In this document: in pieces, positions 1-6,266 of the stretch | Layout: each line of letters opens with the position of its first letter | Numbering within the stretch: position 1 is the stretch's first letter | NCBI GenBank assembly: GCA_046292345.1 | Contig: JBKBRC010000059.1 | Location: 1-13,011, forward strand | DNA from: JBKBRC01 sp046292345 | Lineage (GTDB): Bacteria > Bacteroidota > Rhodothermia > Rhodothermales > Rubricoccaceae | Direction of reading: 5' to 3' | Length of the DNA stretch: 13,011 nt | The notes under the pieces: model-generated | What the model saw: the letters and a program-made list of their open reading frames with translations, nothing else | Databases searched by the model: none | What the model was told of the DNA's origin: nothing | Made by a program: the position numbers and the translations under genes

Positions 1-1079
1 TGCACGAGGCCTTCGCCCGCCGGCGCGTGCGCGCCCACGTCGCGCTCGTCGGGGCGGGCGCGCTCGGGCGCCGCCTGCTCGCGCTCCTCGCCGCGCGCGC
101 CGACGCCTACCGCGAGGCCGGCGTCGCGCTCCACCTGGCCGCCGTCGCCGACTCGCGCCGCCTCGCGCTGCACCCCGAGGGCTTCCGCCCCGAGCACGCC
201 CTCGACGTGCTCGCCGGCGCGCCCGCGGCCGACACCGAGGCGCTCGTGCGCACCCTCGCCGGCGCGCGCCTCGAGCGCCTCGTCGTCGTGGACGCAACAG
301 CCAGCGAGGCCCTCGCCGCACGCCACGCAGATCTGCTGCGCGCCGGCGTGGCCGTTGTCACGCCCAACAAGGCCGTCACGGCGCGCGACGCCGATGGCTG
401 GGCCGAGGCCGCCCGCGCCGCGCGCACGGGCGAGGCGCCCTACCTCTACGAGGCCGCCGTCGGCGCCGGGCTGGGCGTCGTGGCCCGCCTGCGCGACCTC
501 ATCCGCACCGGCGACCGCGTCCACCGCGTCGAGGGTGTGCTCTCGGGCACGCTCGCCTTCGTCTTCGACGCGATGCGCCGCGGCGAGCCGTTCTCGGCCG
601 CGGTGCGCGCGGCGCAGGCCACCGGCCTCACCGAGCCCGATCCCCGCGAGGACCTCTCGGGCCGCGACGTGGCGCGCAAGCTGGCCCTGCTCGCCTACGA
701 GATGGGCCTCGCGGCCGACCCCCGCACGGCCGACGTGGCCTCGCTCGTCCCGCCGGACCTGGCCGCCCTGCCGCTCGAGGCGTTCTGGGAACGCCTCGGC
801 GAGACCGACGCCGCCTGGGCCGAGCGCTGCGCCCGGGCCGAGGGCGCGCTCCACTACGTCGCCCGCCTCGACGCCGATGGACGCATCCGCGCCGGCGTCG
901 AGGCCGTCGCGCCCGGCGCGCCCTTCGACGGGCTGCGCGGTGCCTCGGTCGCGGTCGCGTTCCATACGGCGCGCTACGGCGCCGAGCCGTTCGTCATCCG
1001 CGGCCCCGGCGCCACGGCCGACGTGACCGCCGCCGTCCTGCTCGCCGACATCGCGCGCGCCGCCGAGGCGATGCGCTGA
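1..1079 (+). CDS. thrA: Homoserine dehydrogenase domain, probably the C-terminal part of a bifunctional aspartokinase-homoserine dehydrogenase (5' truncated by window edge)
   Basis: Reduces aspartate semialdehyde to homoserine with NAD(P)H, the entry to threonine and methionine synthesis. Counting from the GTG at 27, the Rossmann motif GAGALG is at residues 9-14, VVTPNK with the conserved Lys at 110-115, and the substrate/catalytic block TEPDPREDLSGRDVARK at 202-218. This last block is nearly identical to that of E. coli ThrA. The frame is open to the left edge, and the residues just before residue 1 read (L/V/M)HEAFARRR. That resembles the linker that joins the kinase and dehydrogenase halves in fused enzymes (LHxxF). 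I therefore infer that the gene continues upstream as a fusion and that the GTG at 27 is internal. If it were a stand-alone hom gene it would lack the C-terminal ACT domain many of those carry. It is the first visible gene of a run with dapB, dapA and dapD, 38 bases before dapB. Domain identity is secure; the fusion is inferred. Confidence 0.88.
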   Translation, partial: HEAFARRRVRAHVALVGAGALGRRLLALLAARADAYREAGVALHLAAVADSRRLALHPEGFRPEHALDVLAGAPAADTEALVRTLAGARLERLVVVDATASEALAARHADLLRAGVAVVTPNKAVTARDADGWAEAARAARTGEAPYLYEAAVGAGLGVVARLRDLIRTGDRVHRVEGVLSGTLAFVFDAMRRGEPFSAAVRAAQATGLTEPDPREDLSGRDVARKLALLAYEMGLAADPRTADVASLVPPDLAALPLEAFWERLGETDAAWAERCARAEGALHYVARLDADGRIRAGVEAVAPGAPFDGLRGASVAVAFHTARYGAEPFVIRGPGATADVTAAVLLADIARAAEAMR

Positions 1080-1117
1080 TCTCCCCCTGCCGCGCCCACC
1101 CTGACAGCTTCCCGCCT

Positions 1118-1858
1118 GTGAAACCGCTGCGCATCGCCCTCGTGGGCACCGGACGGATGGGCCGCGCCGTCGAGGCCGTGGCCCAGGAGCGCGGCCACGC
1201 CGTCGTGGCGCGCTTCGACGCCGCCCGCCCGCTGCTCGACCTCCGCGACCCCGACGCCCTCGGCGAGGCCGACGTGGCCATCGACTTCTCGGTGCCCGCC
1301 GTCGCGCTCGACCATCTGCACCGCTACGCCTTCTGGGGCCTCGACGCCGTCGTCGGCACGACGGGCTGGTACGACGACCTCCCGCGCGTGGCCGAGTGGG
1401 TCGAGGAAGGCCAGAACGGCGTGCTCTACGCCCCCAACTTCTCGCTCGGCGTGGCCGTGCTCGAGCGCGCGCTCGCCGCCGTGCTCCCGCTCCTGGACCG
1501 GCTCGGCGAGTACGACGCGGCCGTGCACGAGACGCATCACACGGGCAAGCTGGACAGCCCCGGCGGGACGGCCCTCCGCCTGGCCGCGCAGGTCCGCGAC
1601 GGGCTGGCGCGCAAGACGCGCCTCGAGACCGAGACGGCGCACGGCGCCATCGCGCCCGAGGCGCTCCACGTCACGAGCACGCGCTTAGGGCACGTGATCG
1701 GCGAGCACGCGGTACGCTTCGGCAGCGCCGTGGACGAGCTCGCGTTCACGCACCGCGCCACCGACCGCCGCGCGTTCGCGCTCGGAGCCGTCCGCGCCGC
1801 CGAGTGGGTGCGCGGGCGCGCCGGCCTCTTCACGCTCGACGACTTCCTCGACGGCTAG
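1118..1858 (+). CDS. dapB: 4-hydroxy-tetrahydrodipicolinate reductase
   Basis: Reduces 4-hydroxy-tetrahydrodipicolinate to tetrahydrodipicolinate with NAD(P)H, the second committed step to diaminopimelate and lysine; cytoplasmic. The 246-residue product opens with the nucleotide-binding motif GTGRMG (residues 10-15). It has a DFS motif, GTTGWYD, APNFS and the family signature HETHHTGKLDSPGGT, with His140, His141 and Lys144 at the catalytic positions. The signature normally ends PSGT; here it reads PGGT. The protein is shorter than the roughly 270-residue enterobacterial enzyme, with a compressed N-terminal half like the short Bacteroidota form. The start is a GTG at 1118: it lies directly before the first beta strand, and no Shine-Dalgarno sequence precedes it. 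It sits between the homoserine dehydrogenase gene and dapA (44 bases), probably as one transcript. Confidence 0.95.
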   Translation: MKPLRIALVGTGRMGRAVEAVAQERGHAVVARFDAARPLLDLRDPDALGEADVAIDFSVPAVALDHLHRYAFWGLDAVVGTTGWYDDLPRVAEWVEEGQNGVLYAPNFSLGVAVLERALAAVLPLLDRLGEYDAAVHETHHTGKLDSPGGTALRLAAQVRDGLARKTRLETETAHGAIAPEALHVTSTRLGHVIGEHAVRFGSAVDELAFTHRATDRRAFALGAVRAAEWVRGRAGLFTLDDFLDG

Positions 1859-1902
1859 CGCGCCGCGTCCTCGCTGCGTGCCCCCTCGCCATCCCTGCCG
1901 CC

Positions 1903-2811
1903 ATGCTTTTCCGAGGCACCGCCCCCGCTCTCATCACGCCCTTCACTGCCGACGGCGCGCTCGACGAGCCCGCCCTCCGCCGCCTGATCGCGTTTCAGCT
2001 CGCCGGCGAAGGCTCCTACGCTGGCGTCGAGGCGCTCGTGGTGCTCGGCACGACGGGCGAGAACCCGACTGTCTCGCCCGACGAGCGCCGGCGCATCGTG
2101 GACGTGGCGCTCGACGAGGTCGCCGGCCGGGTGCCGGTCATCGTCGGGACGGGCACCAACAGCACCGCGCAGAGCGTCGCGTTCTCGCGCGAGGCCGCTG
2201 CGGCCGGCGCGGCGGGGCTGCTCGTCGTCACGCCGTACTACAACAAGCCCACGCCCGATGGGCTCGTCGCGCACGTGGCCGCCATCGCCGAGGCAGCGGC
2301 GCTGCCGATCGTGTACTACAACGTGCCAGGGCGCACGGGCGCCAACACGCCGGCGGCGGTCACGCTCCGCCTGGCGCGCGAGGTGCCGGCCGTCGCAGGC
2401 GTCAAGGAGGCCTCGGGCGACCTGAACCAGGTCGCGGACATCCTCGCCGGCCGCCCGGAGGGCTTCGCCGTCTACTCGGGCGACGACGACCTCACGCTGC
2501 CCATGCTTGCGCTCGGCGCCGACGGCCTCGTCTCGGTCATCGCCAACGCCGTCCCCGGCGCCACGAGCGAGCTCGTCCGCCGCGGCCTGGCCGGCGACGT
2601 CGCCGGCGCGCGCGCGCTCCACTTCCGCCTGCTCGGGGCCATGCGCGCCAGCTTCTTCGAGGCCAACCCGGGGCCCATCAAGGCCGTTCTGGCCGCGATG
2701 GGCTTGTGCGAGGCGCACCTCCGCCTGCCGCTCGCGCCCCTCACCGACGCCAACCGCCGCCGCGTCCTGGAGGCGTACGCCCCGTTCATCGAAGCCTTCG
2801 AGGCCCGCTAG
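1903..2811 (+). CDS. dapA: 4-hydroxy-tetrahydrodipicolinate synthase
   Basis: Condenses pyruvate with aspartate semialdehyde through a lysine Schiff base, the first committed step to diaminopimelate and lysine; a cytoplasmic TIM-barrel enzyme of the DHDPS/NAL family. The 302-residue product shows the family landmarks in order: GTTGE with Thr50-Thr51, YYNVPGRTG with Tyr139 and Arg144 (matching E. coli Tyr133 and Arg138), and GVKEASGD with the Schiff-base Lys168 (E. coli Lys161). The reading frame is open well upstream into dapB in another frame. The ATG at 1903 is chosen because MLFRGTAPALITPF is the canonical N-terminus and it follows the dapB stop. The gene ends with two in-frame TAG codons three codons apart, made by a 9-bp tandem duplication (2806-2823). 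It is followed 52 bases later by dapD. Confidence 0.96.
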   Translation: MLFRGTAPALITPFTADGALDEPALRRLIAFQLAGEGSYAGVEALVVLGTTGENPTVSPDERRRIVDVALDEVAGRVPVIVGTGTNSTAQSVAFSREAAAAGAAGLLVVTPYYNKPTPDGLVAHVAAIAEAAALPIVYYNVPGRTGANTPAAVTLRLAREVPAVAGVKEASGDLNQVADILAGRPEGFAVYSGDDDLTLPMLALGADGLVSVIANAVPGATSELVRRGLAGDVAGARALHFRLLGAMRASFFEANPGPIKAVLAAMGLCEAHLRLPLAPLTDANRRRVLEAYAPFIEAFEAR

Positions 2812-2863
2812 CTCCGCTAGCTCCGCCACCTGTCCCGCCGCGTTCACCACCGTTCCCCGACGC

Positions 2864-3700
2864 ATGTTCGATCTCCGCGCCGCCATCGAGCACCACGCCA
2901 CCGCCCCGGCCGAGGCCCTGGACCGCGCCGCCGCGCGCGACGCCTTCGACCGGCTCCTCGCCGCGCTCGAGGACGGCCGCGTGCGGGCCGCCGAGCGCGG
3001 CGAGGACGGCGCCTGGCGCGCCAACGCGTGGGTCAAGCAGGGTATCCTGCTCGGCTTCCGCCTCGGCGCAATGGTGGACCAGTCGGTCGGCGCGTTCTCG
3101 TTCGTGGACAAGGACACGTACCCGCCGCAGCGCTTCGGTCTGGCGCGGGGCGTGCGCCTCGTGCCCGGCGGCTCGGCCGTGCGTCGCGGCGCCTACCTCG
3201 CCGAGGGCGTCGTCTGCATGCCGCCCATGTACGTCAACGTGGGCGCCTACGTGGATGCCGGGACGATGGTGGACAGCCACGCGCTCGTGGGGAGCTGCGC
3301 CCAGATCGGGCGCGGCGTGCACCTCTCCGCGGCAGCCCAGATCGGCGGCGTGCTCGAGCCCGTCGGGGCGGCGCCGGTCGTGATCGAGGACGACGTGTTC
3401 GTCGGCGGTGGCTGCGGCGTCTACGAGGGCACGGTCGTACGGGCGGGCGCCGTGCTGGCCGCCGGCGTCGTCCTGACGCGCTCGGCGCGCGTGTTCGACC
3501 TCGTACGCGAGACCGAGTACCGCGCCTCCGCCGGCGCGCCGCTCGAGATCCCGGCCGGCGCCGTCGTCGTGCCGGGCACGCGCGCCGCTGAGGGCGCCTT
3601 CGCGCGGGCGCACGGCCTCGCACTCGCCGCGCCGGTCATCGTCAAGTACCGCGACGCGCGCACGGACGCGGCAACGACGCTCGAGGACGCGCTCCGCTGA
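2864..3700 (+). CDS. dapD: 2,3,4,5-tetrahydropyridine-2,6-dicarboxylate N-succinyltransferase
   Basis: Transfers succinyl from succinyl-CoA to tetrahydrodipicolinate, so this organism probably makes diaminopimelate by the succinylase branch; the later genes (aminotransferase, dapE, dapF) are not in the window. The 278-residue product matches the family length. An alpha-helical N-terminal domain leads to WVKQGILLGFR (residues 56-66). A left-handed beta-helix follows, with hexapeptide-type repeats and the family signature MVDSHALVGSCAQIG (135-149), then the HLSAAAQIGGVLEP segment. The ATG at 2864 gives the usual MFDLRAAIE N-terminus; upstream in-frame starts lie inside dapA and are rejected. 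No Shine-Dalgarno sequence is visible. It is the last gene of the + strand aspartate-family run and converges on mreD, with a small hairpin between the two stops. Confidence 0.95.
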   Translation: MFDLRAAIEHHATAPAEALDRAAARDAFDRLLAALEDGRVRAAERGEDGAWRANAWVKQGILLGFRLGAMVDQSVGAFSFVDKDTYPPQRFGLARGVRLVPGGSAVRRGAYLAEGVVCMPPMYVNVGAYVDAGTMVDSHALVGSCAQIGRGVHLSAAAQIGGVLEPVGAAPVVIEDDVFVGGGCGVYEGTVVRAGAVLAAGVVLTRSARVFDLVRETEYRASAGAPLEIPAGAVVVPGTRAAEGAFARAHGLALAAPVIVKYRDARTDAATTLEDALR

Positions 3701-3710
3701 CGCCGTGCTC

Positions 3711-3734
3711 CGCCGGCGCCTCGCCCCGCCGGCG
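3711..3734. terminator. Candidate bidirectional terminator hairpin between dapD and mreD
   Basis: The octamer CGCCGGCG occurs at 3711-3718 and 3727-3734 and is self-complementary, so the two copies can pair as an 8-bp stem with an 8-base loop. It lies between the converging stop codons of dapD (ends 3700) and mreD (ends 3736). There is no T run on either side, so terminator function is inferred from position and stem only. Confidence 0.4.
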
Positions 3735-3735
3735 C

Positions 3736-4224
3736 TCAGGTCCAGCTCGGGCGGCTGCGGAACAGCGTGCCCACGAATGCCACGAACGCCGTGTAGACGG
3801 CCGCCCCGATCCAGAGCCCGAAGACGAGGAAGAGCGTCCGCGTCTCCTGGTCGAGCGCGGTGATGATGACCAGGAGCCCGTTGTGGACGAGCGCCACCAC
3901 GAGCGCGCCCGCGAACGCGAGCGGCGGCGTCAGGCGCAGGTCCTCGCCGCGCTCGGAGCGGAACAGGCCGATCACGAAGCCCATCAGCGTCTTGAGCAGC
4001 GCGTGCAGCCCGAGCGTGTGCGCCCCGAGCGCGACGTCGTAGAGCAGCCCCGCCCCGAAGCCCGCGAGCATGCCGGCCGTACGCCCCTGCCGCACGGCCA
4101 CGAACGCCACGTAGAGCAGCACCACGTCCGGGAAGACGCCCCACAGGCGCAGCCGGCTGAAGACGAGCCACTGGAGTAGGACCGCGAGCAGGCCGAGGGA
4201 GACCGCGCGGAGGACGGGCAGCAT
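3736..4224 (-). CDS. mreD: Rod shape-determining protein MreD
   Basis: Integral inner-membrane component of the elongasome that works with MreB and MreC in lateral cell-wall synthesis. The 162-residue product has the size of the family and five to six hydrophobic segments (about residues 4-22, 32-47, 50-66, 72-90, 103-125 and 133-153). It also carries the MreD pattern PDVVLLYVAFVAVRQG, then GAGLLYDVALGAHTLGLHAL. The start is the ATG at 4224, whose next residues begin the first membrane helix. Unusually, mreB and mreC are not adjacent: the gene lies 100 bases downstream of dacB on the same strand. A promoter-like GTAGCTTC element lies 33 bases before its start, so it may be transcribed separately. 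Membership in the MreD family rests on topology and this motif; a different small membrane protein is a less likely reading. Confidence 0.85.
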   Translation of the reverse strand: MLPVLRAVSLGLLAVLLQWLVFSRLRLWGVFPDVVLLYVAFVAVRQGRTAGMLAGFGAGLLYDVALGAHTLGLHALLKTLMGFVIGLFRSERGEDLRLTPPLAFAGALVVALVHNGLLVIITALDQETRTLFLVFGLWIGAAVYTAFVAFVGTLFRSRPSWT

Positions 4225-4257
4225 GGAGCGGGGCGAATCGGGGGGAGAGGCGGGCGG

Positions 4258-4265
4258 GAAGCTAC
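4258..4265 (-). promoter_or_regulatory. Candidate promoter -7 element upstream of mreD
   Basis: Read on the minus strand this is GTAGCTTC, 33 bases upstream of the mreD ATG. Its first seven bases are identical to the elements upstream of dacB and lipA, and I saw this 7-mer only at those three places. It resembles the Bacteroidota -7 box TAnnTTTG; no clear -33 box is visible. Confidence 0.35.
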
Positions 4266-4290
4266 GGAGGCCGCGCGCGGCGCGGGCTTC

Positions 4291-4310
4291 CGCCGGCGTC
4301 CGCGCCGGCG
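4291..4310 (-). terminator. Candidate hairpin downstream of dacB
   Basis: Two copies of the self-complementary octamer CGCCGGCG (4291-4298 and 4303-4310) flank a 4-base loop, 15 bases beyond the dacB stop codon on the minus strand. The same octamer forms the hairpin after dapD. No T tract follows, so terminator function is a guess from position. Confidence 0.35.
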
Positions 4311-4324
4311 TGCCTGCCCGGGCG

Positions 4325-5824
4325 CTACTCCGAGACCGGCAGGCGCTCGCCCGTAGCGAGCGCGCGCACGATGCGGTCCATGGCGCCGGTGATCTGGGCG
4401 CCGCCGGCCGTGTAGTTGTTGGCCATCAGCGTGAAGGCGAGCGTCTGCCCACGCGGGCCGGTCACGTAGCCCGAGAGCGCGCGCGCGTACTCGATTGAGC
4501 CCGTCTTGGCCACGACGGGCACGCCCGCGAGACGGTTGCGCAGCGTCGTGCCGGCGCCGCCGCCAGTGGCGAGCGAGGCCCGGAACGTCTCGCGCGCCGG
4601 GTGCTGCGTCATGGCCACGAGCAGCCCGGTGAGCGCCTGCGGCGTGACCATGTTCTTGCGCGAGAGGCCGGAGCCGTCGCGGATGGAGACGCCTGCGGTG
4701 GGCACGCCGACACGGTCCATGAAGGCGAGGGCGCGCGCGGCGCCCGAGGCGATGGTGCCGTCGCCGAGCGAGCGGAGGATCTGCTCGGCGAAGAGGTTGT
4801 CCGACGTGCGGTTGAGATGGACGACGAGCTCGGCCAGCGGCGGCGAGACGTATGCCTGGAGCGGCTGCGCGCCGTCGTAGCGCGGGCGCTCCGGCGGCGG
4901 CAGGTCGTCGGCATCGACGGGCGTGGCGTCGACGACGATGCCGGCCTCGCGGAGCGCGTCAGCGAGCGCGGCGAGGGCGTAGAGCGTTGGGTTGGGCGCC
5001 GGCACGCGGAGCGTGCCTTCGTAGCCGGGCGGGACGCCGCCGCGCAGCACGAGCGTGCTCGAGCCCAGCGCGCGGCGCACCTCGAGGCCGGCCGCGCCGC
5101 CGCGCGTGGCCAGCTCGGCGTCGAGCGCGAGCAGGCCGGCCGGGGAGACCTCGGCGCGGGCCGGGCGCTCGGCGGCCCCGCCGGCGATGCGCACGTTGAG
5201 CAGGTTGTCCCCCCAGGCGAGGCCGCCGGCGGCCGGCGCGTACGGCTCCGTGCCGACGTGCGTCACGTCCCAGCCCTCGCCGTAGGGCTCATCGGCGAAG
5301 CGGCGGTCGTCGCCGACGAGGCGGCCCTGCACGCGGCGCACGCCAGCGGCGGCGAGGGCGTCCGCCCACCGGCGAAGCGGGTTGCCGGGCACGAGCGCGC
5401 TGCCGAAGCTCGGGTCGCCGCTGCCGCGGATGACGAGGTCGCCGCGCAGCGTGCCGTCGGCGCCCTCATCGCCGAAGAAGAAGAGCGTCGTGGTGTAGCG
5501 GTAGTCGCCCCCGAGCACGTCCAGCGCCGCCGCCGACGTGATCATCTTGAGCGTCGAGGCGGGCATGAAGAGCTTATCCGCGTTGCGGCTGAGCACCGTG
5601 CGCCCCGAGGAGAGGTCGCGCACGTGGAGGCCCCAGAAGGCCGAGGGCAGATCCGGGTCGGCCAGGATGGCCTCGACGGTGGCGGCAAGGTCGGCTTCGT
5701 AGGCCGTCGCGCTCGCGGGCTCGTCGGCGGCCGCGGGGGGCGCGCCCCAGAGGCCCCGCCCGGCCAGGCCGAGCGCGGCGAGCAGGAGCGAGAGCAGCGG
5801 CAGGGCGAGGCGTCGGCGGGTCAC
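4325..5824 (-). CDS. dacB: D-alanyl-D-alanine carboxypeptidase/endopeptidase, PBP4 type (peptidase family S13)
   Basis: Periplasmic penicillin-binding protein that trims or cleaves D-Ala-containing peptides of peptidoglycan. Numbering from the GTG at 5824 (499 residues), all three serine-acyl-enzyme motifs are present: STLK at 90-93 (Ser90 nucleophile), SDN at 341-343 and KTGS from 440. The long insert between the first two motifs (about 250 residues) is typical of PBP4/DacB and not of the shorter PBP5 class. The N-terminus VTRRRLALPLLSLLLAALG is a signal peptide, with a probable cleavage near the Ala-rich stretch at 30-33. This is why the GTG at 5824 is preferred over an upstream in-frame ATG at 6016, which would add a basic 64-residue leader and run into the divergent gene. 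A promoter-like GTAGCTTGC lies 27 bases before this GTG. mreD follows on the same strand. Confidence 0.93.
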   Translation of the reverse strand: MTRRRLALPLLSLLLAALGLAGRGLWGAPPAAADEPASATAYEADLAATVEAILADPDLPSAFWGLHVRDLSSGRTVLSRNADKLFMPASTLKMITSAAALDVLGGDYRYTTTLFFFGDEGADGTLRGDLVIRGSGDPSFGSALVPGNPLRRWADALAAAGVRRVQGRLVGDDRRFADEPYGEGWDVTHVGTEPYAPAAGGLAWGDNLLNVRIAGGAAERPARAEVSPAGLLALDAELATRGGAAGLEVRRALGSSTLVLRGGVPPGYEGTLRVPAPNPTLYALAALADALREAGIVVDATPVDADDLPPPERPRYDGAQPLQAYVSPPLAELVVHLNRTSDNLFAEQILRSLGDGTIASGAARALAFMDRVGVPTAGVSIRDGSGLSRKNMVTPQALTGLLVAMTQHPARETFRASLATGGGAGTTLRNRLAGVPVVAKTGSIEYARALSGYVTGPRGQTLAFTLMANNYTAGGAQITGAMDRIVRALATGERLPVSE

Positions 5825-5851
5825 GTCGGCAGGGGCTGTCGGGACGGGCGG

Positions 5852-5860
5852 GCAAGCTAC
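5852..5860 (-). promoter_or_regulatory. Candidate promoter -7 element upstream of dacB
   Basis: Minus-strand GTAGCTTGC, 27 bases before the chosen GTG start of dacB. It is identical over nine bases to the element upstream of lipA (12901-12909). It faces the + strand TTATCTTGC element 16 bases away, so the two candidate promoters overlap head to head. Inferred from motif recurrence and position. Confidence 0.45.
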
Positions 5861-5876
5861 ACGCGCGGGGCGTCCG

Positions 5877-5885
5877 TTATCTTGC
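5877..5885 (+). promoter_or_regulatory. Candidate promoter -7 element upstream of the DUF3098 gene
   Basis: TTATCTTGC ends 36 bases before the ATG at 5922 and shares TA-n-CTTGC with the minus-strand elements. It would serve the DUF3098 gene and the two lipoprotein genes, which follow with short spacers. No clear -33 box is visible; the region where one would lie is occupied by the opposing dacB element. Confidence 0.4.
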
Positions 5886-5921
5886 CCCCGCCGTCGTCCC
5901 GGACCTTTTGCCTGCCTCGCC

Positions 5922-6248
5922 ATGGCCCCGCGCGCTCCCCGCCGCCCCGCTCCACGCCGCCCGGCCCCGCGCGCCGCGCGGAGCGGGCCTGTCCGCATGC
6001 CGTTCGGACGCACCAACTACGCGCTGCTGCTCGTCTCGCTGGCGTTCGTCGTCGTCGGCTACGTGGTGATGGCTGTCGACAACCGCGTCGCGGACGATCC
6101 CGTCTTCAGCCCGGTCTCGCTCACGCTCGTCCCGGTCCTGCTGCTCGCCGGCTACCTCGGCATCGTGTGGGCGCTGCTCTCGCGCCGCTCCGACCGCGGG
6201 GAGGCCGCGGATGCGACGGCGCCGCCCCCGGACGTTGAAGCGGCCTGA
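5922..6248 (+). CDS. DUF3098 small membrane protein
   Basis: Function is unknown; DUF3098 is a small two-helix membrane family of Bacteroidota and relatives. The 108-residue product has a disordered Arg/Pro/Ala-rich N-terminus (about residues 1-25, with RRPAP repeats). The family-like MPFGRTNYALLL start of the core follows at residue 26. Two hydrophobic helices lie at about 33-52 and 66-85, with an acidic, Ala/Pro-rich C-terminal tail after them. The ATG at 5922 is favoured because family members usually have a short variable tail before the MPFGRTNY segment and because the promoter-like element lies 36 bases upstream. The ATG at 5997 is the alternative. The next gene starts 18 bases after the stop, which suggests a shared transcript. 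Confidence 0.8.
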   Translation: MAPRAPRRPAPRRPAPRAARSGPVRMPFGRTNYALLLVSLAFVVVGYVVMAVDNRVADDPVFSPVSLTLVPVLLLAGYLGIVWALLSRRSDRGEAADATAPPPDVEAA

Positions 6249-6266
6249 CCCTCCACCCGTGCCCCC

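Noticed and set aside
1396..2811. Long open frame suggesting a DapB-DapA fusion
   Set aside because: The upstream part is an Arg/Pro-rich out-of-frame shadow of dapB; dapA begins at its own ATG at 1903 with a canonical N-terminus.
5825..6016. Upstream ATG start for dacB
   Set aside because: It would add 64 basic low-complexity residues before the signal peptide and overlap the divergent DUF3098 gene; the GTG at 5824 starts exactly at the signal peptide.
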